Below the pieces are notes generated by a model, which did not search any database, was not told where the DNA came from, and saw only the letters and a program-made list of their open reading frames with translations. 64,000 nucleotides of DNA from Ceratopteris richardii (lineage: Eukaryota > Streptophyta > Polypodiopsida > Polypodiales > Pteridaceae). The stretch lies in the NCBI GenBank assembly GCA_020310875.1, contig CM035422.1, positions 57,374,406 to 57,438,405 of the forward strand, in the 5' to 3' direction. Positions 1-11,995 of this stretch are shown in pieces; position 1 is the first letter of the stretch, and every line of letters starts with the position of its first letter. Both the position numbers and the translations under genes were made by a program.

Positions 1-2413
1 AAAGTACCAGAAAACTTTCCCAGCGTTGTTCATCCAATGATCTGAGTGTATCCAACCAAAATGGCAAGGATTCTTCCGGTAGCAATTTTTGAGCTAAAGC
101 AACGCGTAGACTCGGCACTACTACTTCCATTGGTGCAATAGCTTCCAATCCATAAGCTAATTTGAACGGGGTCATACCAGTAGCTACCTTGTACGTAGTC
201 CGGTAAGCCCACAAAATTGCAGGTAGTAACTGGTCCCAACGTTCCGGACATTCCAAAAGCAATTTATGGAGCATAGTCAACAAAGTCTTATTGGTACTCT
301 CCGCCAAACCATTGGCACGGGGATAATAAGGCGAGCTGAATTTGTGGACAATCTGAAATGTCTCGGTCAATACTTGCATTAAGTGGTTAGGAAAGTGTGT
401 ACCTTGGTCCGTAACGATTTCCAGAGGCAACCCATAATGAGGAAAAACGTCCTTCATCTGGCATTTAGCCATCGAAACTATTGTGGCCGACCGTAATGCC
501 CAAGCCTCCACCCACTGAGTGGCATAATCGGTACAAGTCAGTATGTAGCGATTGTTGGTGAGGGTTGTGAGTGGTGTTATTGGACCAATAAAATCTAGAC
601 CCCACTTCTGAAAGGGTTCCATAGGTAAGACAGGTTGTAGGGGAAAGAAGTGCCGCTGTAATGGCTGTCCAGACCATTGACAAGTATGACACTGCTGCAC
701 AAATTGAGTCACATCTTTGTACATGGTAGGCCACCAAAGCCCACTTTGCAGAATTTTACGGTGAGTAAGATCAGCTGCAAAATGTCCGCTCGAGGGTAAT
801 GAATGAGCCATAGAAATAACCGATTCTGCTTCATGTGGTGGGATACATCGAAGTAAAACACCAATATGATCCATGTAGTACAGTTGACCTACAATCAACC
901 GGAATCTGCAACTGTAAACTGCAAATTTCCGCCGCAGAGCAGGGGGAGTTTGAGGAGGAAGACACCCATCAGTTAGAAAAGTTAGTAACATATCGTAGTA
1001 TGTAGGGGGTACAAGAGGTTCTGTAGATTCTTCAATAGTTGGCTCAGTAGCGTAAATTGTCGGTGTAGTGTCATCAACCCCCACCGGAGCTTCACCAGAA
1101 TCCAATCGAGATAGAAAATCCGCCAAGGCATGTGCTGTGCCGGGTCGATGAATAACTTCATAGTCCAACTCCTGTAATAATAAAACCCATCGAGCCAATC
1201 TCCCACCCAAATGTTGCTGCCGGACCAAATACACAGGTGCGGCATGATCCACGTGGAAGGTGAACTTTCGGCCCAACAAATAATGGCAGAACTTCTTCAC
1301 AGAGTACACCAACCCGAGACATTCTCTTTCGGTCACTGAGTAGTTTCTTTCAACAGGGGCTAATCGGTGACTTGCATAATATACAGGCCGAAACCATTTA
1401 TCCATTTTCTACATGAGCACACTTCCAATGGTGATGTCCGATGCATCCACAAAAACATGGAACGGACGATCCCAATCAGGGGCTTGCAAAATTGGGGCCT
1501 GCGTCAATAAAACTTTTAAACGATCAAATGCAATTTGGCACTTTGGAGTCCATTTGTACTGCCGTGGAGCACTAGTCATAAGCCGATTAAGTGGTGTCGC
1601 TAAATGATCTAACCACCGTAAATGTCTGCCATGCCACCGGATTTGGCCCAGAAAGAGCATAACTTCTTTCGGTGTCGTAGGGACTGGTGCCTCCAACACA
1701 GCTGCAACTTTATCCGGATCGACTTGTATTCCTTGTGCAGAGATAATATGTCCGAGTAGTTTGCCAGAAGAGACCGCAAAAATAGACTTTGTCGGATTCA
1801 AGCATAATCGATATTCGCAACATTTTTCAAAGCAGCACCGTAAATGATACAGGTGCGCCACATTCTTGCCAAATAAGGAAAAGTTGTCCAAATATACTTG
1901 CATAAAAGTAGTCAAGTAGGGTGAAAAAACTTCTTGCATACATCGTTGAAACGTACTCAGAGCATTCCTTAACCCAAACCACATTACAGTACAAGCATAA
2001 ACACCCCAGCTCATGACAAAAGTTGTTTTAGGTATGTCCTGTTCTACCATCCTCACCTGATTATAGCCATTGTATCCATCCAGAAATGAATACATCTTGT
2101 GCCCTGCCACCCTGTCAAGCATTGTGTCCAAAAAGGGGAGAGGGAATGGATCCGGGACAGTGGCAGCATTTAGTTTCCGGTAATCAACACAGATGCGCAG
2201 CTGTTTATTTTTCTTCGGGACGATCACGATTGGTGATATCCATTCAGCATGCTCAATTGGGACAATGAATCCCACCTTCAATAACCGATCAAGTTCTGCT
2301 TTGACATGTGCTGCATAATTGGGGTTCATTCGGTAACTGGACTGTTTGATTGGCCTCGCCTCCGGTTTGAGCACTACTCGATGTTGATAGATCCGCGGGT
2401 CCAGACCTTTCAT
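1..2413 (-). pseudogene. GyA-1 pol remains (RT, RNase H, integrase)
   Basis: Reading on the minus strand from 2413 downward, a reverse transcriptase region comes first (about 1409-2413). It begins with a KGLDPRIYQ motif and contains VCVDYRKLNA and FLDGYNGYNQV motifs typical of gypsy RT. RNase H-like sequence follows at about 1000-1400, where residues resembling DASDITIGSVLM mark its start. Integrase zinc-finger and core remains lie at about 1-800. In an intact relative these domains copy RNA into DNA, degrade the RNA and insert the product. Here the region is a fossil with several breaks. The family is clear because GyA-2 encodes nearly the same protein at 33471-36722. Confidence 0.88.
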
Positions 2414-2420
2414 ATCCCCT
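1..2420 (-). mobile_element. GyA-1: truncated Ty3/gypsy element, pol part only
   Basis: Minus-strand remnant of a Ty3/gypsy element of the same family as GyA-2 (16487-37274). Nucleotides 1 onward match the sequence near 33735 onward, and the match ends near 2413-2420. The window edge cuts one side, so the true 3' end is not seen. No LTR, primer site or gag is visible. The copy is broken, with several interruptions across the integrase and RNase H part. Age cannot be taken from LTRs, but its many differences from GyA-2 make it an old copy. Confidence 0.9.
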
Positions 2421-2639
2421 TTTCACACTTGAATTTTGTTCCTTTTCCCTTCTAATCTAAAAATATGCTATCAAAGAGCTTCCAAAAATTCTAGAAAAAA
2501 TACATATGATTCTAATTTACAGGAGGAAGACTATTCCTCATTTTTACATCATTTGTATAAATATTTCTACAAGTTTTTGCCATTTTACAAATATTTCTCT
2601 TCAAAAAATGCTTCTTCTAACAGACTTCTATTGTGAATC
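2421..2639. other. Unassigned AT-rich gap
   Basis: About 220 bp between the end of GyA-1 homology and the start of recognisable CoG RNase H sequence. It is AT-rich with no repeat, RNA or coding signal that I recognise. It may be filler from the deletions that truncated both neighbours. Confidence 0.5.
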
Positions 2640-5600
2640 GTGATTTGTCCTTGCATGAAAAATTGGATTTGTAGCTAGATGCATGGAACTTACATTATCT
2701 CCAAGTAAGTGAGGTTTGGAACTTACAAGTCCCAAATCTAAGGACAACTCCTTGAGCCATAATGCTTTTTGAGTTTCTAAGGACAACTCCTCTACATTCT
2801 GCTTTAGTTGAAGATAAAGCAACTATTGGTTGCTTCTTGGAACTCCATGGCACCAATTTTGAACCTGCAAATGCTAAGTATCCATAGGTACTTCTTCTAT
2901 CATCCTATGCTCCTACCTAATGTGCATCTGAATAGAATTCGATATCCAAATATAAAGAGTAAGGATAATAGATACCTTCATTAAGTGTTTGTTTGAGGTA
3001 CTTGAGTACTCTCTTTGCAGCATCCATGTGTAGCTTTTTAGGTGAGTGTATGAACTAACTAAGCACTCCCACACTATCTCATATGCCTGGTCTTGTGTGA
3101 GTAGCATATATCAAGCTACCAACTAAGCTTTGATACTCTTTAGGATCATCAATATTATCACCTTCATAAACACTTAGTTTATGGTTCAAATCCAAAGGCG
3201 TACCTACAAGATTTTTTTTTTTTTAACTTGAGAAGTGGGTCTCGAATTTATCTTCTCTAAGTTAGACACATCCCTTCATCTATATAAATCACTTGCATAC
3301 CTAGGAAATATGTGAGCTCTCCTAATTTACTGATTTTGAACTCCTCTTGCATGTGTCACTTGATCCTTTGAATGTCATTTATATCATCACCTATCACAAT
3401 AATATCATCTACATGTACATATAGATAGATAACCTCATTGTGATACCTTTTGATGAATAAGGAAGGATTTAAGTTGCTAGGATGGAACCCTTGATCGTGA
3501 AGGTATGTAACATGCTTGTAGTTCTAAGCTCTAGGAGCTTATTTCAATCCATACAATGCTTTCTTAAGTCTACAAACATAAGATGTATGATTAGGGTTTT
3601 CAAAACCTAGTGGTTGTGACATGTATACATCTTCACTTATCCAACCATTTAGGAATGCATTTTTCACATCAAGTTGGAGGAGTCTCCAATTTCTTGCAAC
3701 AGCTACACTTGTCAATGTTCTAATTGTAGTCATCTTTGCAACTAGTGAGAATGTTTCCTCATAGTCTATACCATGAGTTTGTCAGCATCCTTTGGCAACT
3801 AATCTTGCCTTGTACCTGCAAAGTAATCCATCTGAGTTTCTTTTAACTTTATATACCCATCTACAGCCAATTAACTTTTTATTGGATGACATTGCAACCA
3901 AATCCAAAGTATCCATCTCCTTCAATGCATCTATTTCTTATTTCATGTCCTTTTCCCAATTAGGGTTTCCCTTTGCCTCTTCATAGGTTGAGGGTTCCTT
4001 TGAAATTGATTCCTTTTCCAAGTAGATTGAATGCTTTGTAACAAATATGGAATCATATCCATACCTTTTTGGTTTTCTTTTCTCCTTTGTTGACCTTCTT
4101 TGTGCTTGCTTGGAGCATTCTCCACACTCTTGCATCTTTGCTTTGCCTCTTGACTTCCATAGCTTGTAACTTTTCCTTTTCATCTTGGTCATCATCTATA
4201 TCACTTCTTGGATCCTAGACATGTGTACCATGCTTGCTTCTTAATTTGTGCGAATCAAAATCAAGATCATATGGTAGAGTTACCTTTTGTTTGTCTTCAT
4301 CATACCAAGACTTGTGTTCTTCAAACACAACATCTTTTCTTGTAGTTAATTGCTTGGTTGAAGGATTATAGAACTTGTAGCCCATCTGAGTTGAATCAAA
4401 CCAATAAACACTACCTTTGTTGCCCTTTCATCTAGCTTATCTCTTATTCGTGATGGTACATGAACATAAGCTGAACAACCAAACACCTTGCAATGTCCAA
4501 GACTAGGTTTTCTTCCGTAGCATGTTTCGTAAGGAGTCATACCTTGAAGTGATTTGGATGGTATTCTATTGACAAGGTACACAATATTTGAAATAGCCTT
4601 TTCCCATAGATAATGTGGCAACCTCTTCTCTTCAAGCATTGTTCTGGTTGATCCAACCAATGTCTTGTTTCTTGTCTCTGCAATTCCATTCATTTGAGGA
4701 GAGTACCTAGTAGTCACTTCCCTTTTGATACCTTTATCCTACAAGGACTCATCAAACTCTTTGGAGAAGTATTCTCCCCCTCCATCATATATGAGCTTCT
4801 TGAGTGATCTACCTGTATGATTCTCAACATGTGTTAGATACTTTTTGAAGCAATCAAACACTTCGTTCTTACTCTTGATAAAGACAGAATAGTCCATCTA
4901 CTATGGTCATCAATAAATGAGACATAATACCTTGATCCTGCCAATGAAGGTTCTTGGCTTTGCCCCCATACATTTCTATGTACTAGGCCCAATAAGTTGT
5001 TGTGGATGTAGCCTTTGTGGTTGAATGGTTGTCTTTGTGCCTTCCCAATATGGCATGCATCACATATGTTGATCATGTGTTGCTTTGATATGTTTGGACA
5101 TTTTTATCCCTGCATATATGTTTCAAGGTTCTTTCATTCACATGAGCTAGCCTCTTATGCCACACTTCAAGTTCACTTAGGGTTTGAGACCCAAAGTTGA
5201 ATAGAGCTATGTTTTTGGTTTCTCCTACTTCAAAAGTAAAGAACCTACCATGCTTCTCACCTCTACCTATCTTCTTGAAGTCTTGACATGGATCTTCCAC
5301 AAAAGCTCCATGTTGGGTCAACCTAACTTGTAAGCCTTTCTCAACTATTTGGCCTACACTTATTAGGTTTTCTGTAATAGTAGGAATATAGAGTACCTTG
5401 CTAGGAATATTTATCCTGCCATTGGAAGCTTTGTCATTACCAATATTCTCCACAATATGCTTTGTGTCATCCTCTATTTGAACTTCATGTCTATGCTTTG
5501 GACTTTCCAAATCAGATAAGAGAGCTATGTTGCCTACAACATGATTTGAACATCCTGAATCTATGTAGAATAAATGATCATCTTCTGTACCTTCCTTGTG

Positions 5601-6590
5601 GCTTAGATTCATCAAAAGCAATGAGACTTCATGTTGTTGATCTTCAGAATAATTGTTGTAGTCCTTTCTTTTATGGCCTCTGTTGTTATTGTTGAACTTA
5701 CATCCACCTATGCCTCTATTGCTACCATATCCACCTCTTCAACTCCCTTTATGGGTCTTCCCATTGAACCAGCAATTCTATGTGGTGTGGTATAGATGGC
5801 ACAAGGTTGAACATTCTGACCTTTGGTTTTTTCATGCTTTGGTCCTTTCTTCATCCCTTTCCACTTTCTCTTGCCTGCAAAGTTGTCTTGGAAAGTCTCC
5901 TCTTCATCTTCTTCCTTCTTCTTGCCTTTCAGCTTCTTGTCCTTCTTATCTGCATATAGAGCACTAGTTGAATTACCATGATAGGAGTTACATTCCTTTA
6001 TGACATTGTTGGCCTCTTGATTGAAGAGTTGTCTAAGAAATATTTTGAAGTCTAGAGTTTGCACGTCCAGGATGAGATCATAGGCTGTGGTGAAAGATTG
6101 CCATTTCTTATCACCTCCAATCCCATTGAGAATTCGCCTCATGATGGCCTCTTCTTCAATCATCTCTCCAATGGATGCCAATTGATCAGCAACATCCTTG
6201 ACCTTTGTAAAAAACTTAGTAATGGTTTGTTTTGGAGTCTTCTTCATCTGATTGAACTCATTGCAAATATGGTTCTTCCTTGATTTTGTACTAGCAAAAA
6301 AGAAAGTCTCTAGGGCATTCCAATTCTCTTGAGATATCTTTCATCCTCTCATATGTCATAATAGAAAATTAGAGATAGATTTGAGTATGAATGACCTTGC
6401 TTGAGCATCCCTTACACACTAGTGTGAGCTTATCTATGGATCTTGGAATAGGCATTGCTTCATCACCTAATACAGTCCCATATACAGTTCTTCCTTGCAA
6501 ATAAGCCTCCATTCTGCTTTTCCAAGTAGCATAATTGTGTCTATCAAGCTTTTCAATCATTGATGGAAATCCATCCCTCATCTTGAAGTT
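2640..6590 (-). pseudogene. CoG gag-pol remains
   Basis: Gag at the right end opens with a copia-type start (IEKLDRHNYATWKSRMEAYL), followed by a gag core near 6247-5708. The protease shows YIDSGCSNHVV. The GAG-pre-integrase region shows WHKRLAHVNERTLKH. The integrase carries SRYYVSFIDDHSRWT and a YSPQMNGIAETRNKT block. The RT shows [15 protein letters not shown] and [11 protein letters not shown]. RNase H shows GDNVSSMHLATNPIFHART. Together these make a copia polyprotein fossil. The function in living relatives is particle assembly, maturation, reverse transcription and integration. The coding region is much interrupted and incomplete at its 3' end. Confidence 0.85.
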
Positions 6591-6602
6591 GCCTTGATAC
6601 CA
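6591..6602 (-). other. CoG primer binding site
   Basis: The reverse complement reads TGGTATCAAGGC, close to the TGGTATCAGAGC complement of plant initiator tRNA-Met used by copia elements. It lies directly before the gag start and next to the presumed LTR edge at 6604. Confidence 0.55.
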
Positions 6603-6603
6603 T

Positions 6604-6869
6604 TGAAAGAAGTTGAAGAAGCTTGGAGAGGCTTGCAAAGTTGAGTTGTCAACTGGTGAAATTGGTCCAGGAAACTAGCATAGGACTAGCCCTAGCTCTT
6701 TGGATATGTAAAGTAGAGCTTTTAGGCTTTTCTTAATGCAATAAAACCCAATAAGTACTTTTGGAACATCAACAAGATCAAGTTGATGCAAAACAGATAA
6801 CTTGCACCTTGAGTAACTCACAAAAACCTTCTAAAAATGGATGGAAGTTATGAATTCAAACATTGAGAG
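6604..6869 (-). repeat. CoG 5' LTR, inner part (tentative)
   Basis: Non-coding sequence beginning TG next to the primer site, cut by CoC-1 at 6870 and presumably continuing at 11996. The far end was not located and no partner LTR exists in the window, so this rests only on position relative to the primer site and gag. Confidence 0.45.
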
Positions 6870-7101
6870 TGTTGATATATTTAGGTAGTGATGTGTGTGA
6901 ACACACTAGGACTGTCGGGGCACTTTTTTCCCTCTTTAGGAGGTTTTTTTTCCCCGGCTTGTATATACGCCTATTGCCCTAATGGGCTACTAATCTTTGT
7001 ACATTCTCTAGTAATACATTCAGGATTGTGTGTTTGTGCTCCAAGCTTCTTCTTCTTCCTTGTGCTGTTTCGCGTGCTTCCGCAGACGTCTATCTCCAAC
7101 A
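6870..7101 (+). repeat. CoC-1 5' LTR
   Basis: 232 bp, TG...CA ends, matched by 11764-11995. A TATATA box lies at 6962-6967. The TTCTTCTTCTTCC pyrimidine run and poly-T tract are shared with the CoC-2 LTRs. Confidence 0.97.
6962..6967 (+). promoter_or_regulatory. CoC-1 LTR TATA box
   Basis: TATATA within TTGTATATACGCC in the LTR. The same motif is kept in all four CoC LTRs. It is the likely Pol II start region of the element RNA, inferred from position only. Confidence 0.6.
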
Positions 7102-7103
7102 AT

Positions 7104-7115
7104 TGGTATCAGAGC
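7104..7115 (+). other. CoC-1 primer binding site
   Basis: TGGTATCAGAGC, two bases after the 5' LTR. It is the complement of the 3' end of plant initiator tRNA-Met and the standard copia primer site. Confidence 0.95.
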
Positions 7116-7423
7116 AGGTTGTCCCTTCTTCTAGGGTGTCGTCGACACTCCTCCGTTTGCAGTCTCAGATTCACACGAAATTTGGTGAACATACTCAGGG
7201 TGCCGAAATCGCGATCTGAGCTCGTTTCGGCCTCCGAACGCATTATCGCAGTGCTTGTGCAGGCTATTTCATCCTTTTGTGCCAAAGGTATATACCAATT
7301 TCTGTTCACCAGTTTAAGCGTCTTGAAGTCTGCTACAGGTCTAGCAGAACTCGTCTGGGCAGTTCCGTTCAACTTTTTGAGATACAGTCAATTTTCTGCA
7401 TCAAGGTATTTTAATCACCGGCC

Positions 7424-10400
7424 ATGGCTGAAAGTAGTGATGTATTCCGTATGTTGGCTGTTGACGATAAGTTGGATGGTACCAACTACCCATTATGGGC
7501 TTATATGATGCGACATGTACTGGCTGCAAAAGGATTGTGGAACATTGTGCAGGGTGTTGAAAGACGTCCTGTTACACCTGTAACGACAGGTACTGCAAAT
7601 ACAGGTGCTGGAGCTGATGAAGATGGTGTCGAAGATCATATTCCGCAGATTCCTGTTCATGCTGTTGTTTCTGTTGCACCTACTGCAGAGCAGATTCGCT
7701 GGGATGGTAGAGATGCCCAGGCACATGCATTGATAGCTTTGTCTGTCAAACGTGCCATTATTCCTCACATTCGCTCTTGCAGAATAGCAAAGGATGCTTG
7801 GGATACACTTACCACTTTGTACCAGGCTAGGAATGAGGCTCGTGTTGCTTACCTCCGAAAACAGTTGGAGAGTGAGCACATGAATGAAGGTGATTCTATG
7901 GACAGTTTCCTAACGAAGATCAAAGATTTGAAGGAACAATTGATTTCTGCTGATGAGGTTATACCAGATAGCTCACTTGTGCAGACCGTTCTGAATGGTC
8001 TTCCTGATTCATATCAGAGTTTTGCTTCTACTCTTCGGTTGATGATGAAAGGCAATCCAAATGCCTTGTCATTTGAGGAGTTAGTCTCTGTTCTATTGCA
8101 GGAAGATCAGTCCAGGCAGAACAGGTCCATTATGTGTGTTGCAGATCAAGCTTTCCTGGTTAGTCAGAAGGGCAAAGGAAAATGGAGCTCTTCTACTAGT
8201 AAGCAAAAATCTGCAAATACTGCACAATCGAAGAACCAGGATAAAGATGAGAAGAAATTAGAAAAGTAGAAATTGTTTTGCAAGTACTGTAAAGGAAATG
8301 ATCATATCATAAAGAACTGTCCAAAACTGGCTGCTAAAGAGGCAAAGAAGAAAGAGGCTGGAATGGTTGTTGTAGAGGCCTCTACACCAAAGACAGAGTC
8401 TGCAAATCTTGTGCAGGAAGAAGAATGGGCGTTTACTATTGTCTGCAGTTTTGACCCATCTTCTCATGATCAGTGCATGTCTGCAGTAGACTCAGATGTT
8501 TGGTACTTTGATAGTGGTGCGACCAAACATATTACCTCGCAGTGCAGTTTCTTCTCTTCACTCGAGCCTGCCCCTACAGGGAATACTATCACATGCGCCA
8601 ATAACTCCTCTTATCCTGTTATGGGAGTTGGTAAGATCATTCTGACTACTGCTGATGGTAGTTCTTTCACTTTGTCAGATGCTTTATTTGTGCCAGGGAT
8701 CAAAAAGAACCTGTTATCAGTTTCTGCATTAGCCAAGATTGGCTTGGTTGTGAAATTCATTGATGACAGGTGTACAGTCCATGATCTCTCAAATGGCGAC
8801 GTGATTATTGCTTCTGGCATTTTATGTCGTGGGCTGTATAAGCTCATAGACTATGAAAGATCTGTGAATGATTCGGCATGTGCAGTTCATGATTCTCAGG
8901 CTATGTCAGATGCAAAGCTTTGGCATGCACGCTTTGGTCATCTGAATTTTGCTAGTTTGCTACGCCTACAGAAATCTGAAATGGTGTCCTCTTTGCCCAA
9001 ACTTGAGGCTCCTGGAAAACATGTTTGTGAAGGCTGTATTTTGGGCAAAATGCAGCGTTCTTCCTTTCCAAAAGATGGTTCAGTTCGGGCTACGCAGAAA
9101 TTGCAGCTTGTACATAGTGATGTCTGTGGTCCTATGCAGACACCCTCTTTTGGAAATTACCTTTACTTCGTGACTTTCATTGATGATTTTTCCAGGCATG
9201 CATGGGTATATCCACTCAAAGCAAAGTCTGAAGTGTTCATGTGCTTCAAACAGTTTTTGGTTTTGGTTGAAAATCTGTTAGCATGTAAAATGGGCACCCT
9301 CCGTTCTGATCGAGGGGGGGAATATATGTCTTCAGATTTTAATGCATTTCTGGCTGAACGTGGGATAAAACACCAGTGTATAGTGCCATATACACCTCAA
9401 CAGAATGGAGTTGCTGAACGAAAGAACAGGTCACTCATGGAGATGGCGAGGTGCATGGTCAAAAGTCAGGCTTGACCACATAGTTTCTGGCTTGAGGCTG
9501 TCATGTGTGCAGCATATGTACTGAACAGGTGTCCCACTAAAGCGTTGCAGTCTATCACTCCATATGAGGCTTGGCATGACCGCAAGCCATCTGTTGCTCA
9601 TCTGCGTGTTTTTGGTTGTTTGGCATATGCATTAGTGCCTGAACAACATCGCAGAAAATTGGATGATAAGGCAGTAAAATGTATTTTTGTTGGGTACAGT
9701 TCTGAAAGTAAAGGCTATCGCCTGTATCATCCACAGACTAAACGCATTCTGGTTAGCCGTGATGTTGTCTTTGTGGAAGATGCTATTCAGCCATTGCCTT
9801 CATGTACTGAGGAGACATTTGTTAGCTCGAAAGACATGTATGATACGTTGATGCCTCTTTTTACAGGTGGACAATCTAGGGCTGGTCCTAATGAGGCAAC
9901 TTCTCAGCCTTTGCAGGTTTCATATGATGATGCAGATCATTCTATTTCTGATGCAGATTTACATGATGCACTTGTTGATGAGAGAGCTGATATTGAGCAG
10001 GCAAAAACTATGCCAAAATGGCTGGTGCAGACTTTGCGTGACAGCAAATTAGATGCACCTTTGTCATATCGTACTCGTTCAGGCTCTCATAGTGCCTCCT
10101 TTGCATTAGATTGCTATGCTATGGCTGCGTCTAGTCTCTGTGATGAGAATGAGCCTGTTTCTTTTGATGAAGCACAGAATTCAGAAAATTGGATGGCTGC
10201 CATGCAATCTGAATATGATGCTATAATGAAGAATGGTACATGGTCTTTATGTGACTTGCCTCCTGGCAAGAAGGCCATTGGCACTAAGTGGGTATACAAG
10301 CTGAAGCCTAAACCTGATGGTACAGTTGACATGTATAAGGCTAGACTTGTTGCAAAGGGTTATGCGCAGGAAAGAGGCATTGATTTTGATGAGACCTTTG

Positions 10401-11689
10401 CACCTACATGTCGTATGACTACTGTTCGGAGCATTTGTACGCTTGCAGCCCATCATGGTTGGAATGTACATCATTTGGACATTAAAACAGCATTTCTGAA
10501 TGGTAACTTGCATGAAGAAGTGTATGTTTTTCAGCCCCGTGGCTTTGTGCAGAAAGGGCATGAAAACCAGGTGTGTAGGTTAAAGAAGGCATTATATGGT
10601 TTAAAGCAAGCACCATGTGCTTGGTATGAGAAGATACATGCCTATCTGGTTGCACATGGTTTTGTGAACAGTCCAACTGAAAGCACCTTATATGTTAAGC
10701 GTGCTAATGATGTGCTTCTGATCATTGTTGTCTATGTTGATGACATGCTGCTCACTGGTCCTATTGAGAAGCATATTGCTGATTTCAAGGCTGATTTGCA
10801 TGCCTCATTTGAGATGTCTGATTTGGGGCATTTGCATCACTATTTGGGCATTCAGTTTATGCAAGCTGATGGTGGAATGGCTTTGTGTCAAACGAAATAT
10901 ATTGACACATTATTGCCGCGTTTTGTCCTTGAAGACTGTAAGCCTATTGCCACTCCTATGGAGACAGGTTTACGATTGAGTCTTCATGATGCTGGAGATG
11001 CATTTGATGTTGTTCTCTATCAGCAGGTTGTTGGATGCTTGATTTACTTATGCATTACTCGGCCAGATATTCAGTTTGCTGTCTCACAGATGAGTAGGTT
11101 TATGCATTGCCCAGGAGTCACGCATTGGAAGGCGGTTAAGCGCATCTTTCGCTACTTGAGTGGTACTCGGCTACTTGGGTTGTTTTATCCCAAGGGGGGA
11201 TCACTACTGCCAGATTTGCATGCTTTTTCTGACTCAGATTGGGCTGGTTGCTATGACACTCGTGTGTCCACCAGTGGTTTTTGCTTCATGCTTGGTAGCT
11301 CATGTATATCTTGGTTGAGCAAGAAGCAGCCTACTGTGGCCACTTCCAGTTGTGAGGCTGAGTATAGGGCAGCTTTCACAGCGATTGTTGAGTGTGTGTG
11401 GCTCAGACGCCTTATGGCTGATTTGAGTGTTGGCCAGTCTTCTGCCACCACCATCTTCACTGACAGTCAGAGCGCATTGGCAGTTGCGAGGAACCCTGTG
11501 TTCCATGCTCGCACTAAGCACATTGAGGTGCATTATCACTATGTCAGGGAGAGGTTCTCTGCTAGGGAGATCATCTTGGCATATGTGCCCACGCAGGAGA
11601 ACATTGCAGACCTTTTCACGAAGGCTCTGCCTAGGGAGAAGTTTGAAGCTTTCCGCAAAGCTTTGGGCTTACTTCCTTTTGTGGAGTGA
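7424..11689 (+). pseudogene. CoC-1 gag-pol polyprotein region (broken)
   Basis: Starts at ATG 7424 with MAESSDVFRMLAV and a copia gag core (LDGTNYPLWAYMMRHVL). A CCHC knuckle (CKYCKGNDHIIKNC) follows at about 8279-8320. The protease shows YFDSGATKHIT near 8505. GAG-pre-integrase shows LWHARFGHLNFASL near 8920. Integrase shows HSDVCGP, FIDDFSRHAWVY, LRSDRGGEYMS and [13 protein letters not shown] (about 9110-9430). RT shows KARLVAKGYAQERGIDFDETFAP and YVDDMLLTG (about 10330-10750). RNase H shows DSDWAGCYDT and TKHIEVHYHYVRE (about 11230-11550). The region ends shortly before the polypurine tract. Domain order and lengths are those of a full copia polyprotein. It has about two breaks. The CoC-2 protein is nearly identical, so the family was active not long ago. 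Confidence 0.95.
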
Positions 11690-11753
11690 TTTCCACATAG
11701 CTTGGCACTTCCTTATACATGAGTGCCAGCTCCTTGTTCACCGCATCACTCCC

Positions 11754-11763
11754 AGGGGGGATT
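11754..11763 (+). other. CoC-1 polypurine tract
   Basis: AGGGGGGAT directly before the 3' LTR; it primes plus-strand DNA synthesis in LTR elements. The same tract is found, reversed, at 42161-42172 in CoC-2. Confidence 0.85.
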
Positions 11764-11995
11764 TGTTGATATATTTAGGTAGTGATGTGTGTGAACACAC
11801 TAGGACTGCCGGGGCACTTTTTTCCCTCTTTAGGAGGTTTTTTTCCCCCGGTTTGTATATACGCCTATTGCCCTAATGGGCTACTAATCTTTGTACATTC
11901 TCTAGTAATACATTCAGGATTGTGTGTTTGTGCTCCAAGCTTCTTCTTCTTCCTTGTGTTGTTTCGCGTGCTTCCGCAGACGTCTATCTCCAACA
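11764..11995 (+). repeat. CoC-1 3' LTR
   Basis: 232 bp, matches 6870-7101 with about four differences. It is followed at once by the GAGAG target copy. Confidence 0.97.

Larger units (their letters stand above)
2640..6869 (-). mobile_element. CoG: broken Ty1/copia element, minus strand
   Basis: Domain order on the minus strand is gag (about 6600-5700), protease and GAG-pre-integrase (5621-5073), integrase (5076-4346), RT (about 4195-2913) and the start of RNase H (2822-2640). This is the copia order, with integrase before RT. The 3' LTR is not present. A primer site at 6591-6602 and LTR-like sequence beyond it mark the 5' end, and CoC-1 is inserted there. The copy is broken in many places, probably more than eight. 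It is related to CoD-1 but is a different family: the RT proteins are clearly alike yet well diverged. Confidence 0.85.
6870..11995 (+). mobile_element. CoC-1: nearly complete Ty1/copia element
   Basis: A 5126-bp element with two 232-bp LTRs starting TGTTGATA and ending CCAACA. It is flanked by a perfect 5-bp target duplication, GAGAG (6865-6869 and 11996-12000). Primer site, gag-pol and polypurine tract are all present in the plus orientation. The LTRs differ at about four of 232 positions by eye, so the insertion is fairly recent. The coding region has about two breaks, so this copy is a fossil although structurally full length. A close sister, CoC-2, lies on the other strand at 41930-47067. 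CoC-1 sits in the presumed CoG 5' LTR and is therefore younger than CoG. Confidence 0.97.

Noticed and set aside
2421-2639. Possible small host gene (a 66-residue open frame)
   Set aside because: Low-complexity AT-rich composition, no homology that I recognise and no start context or splice pattern.
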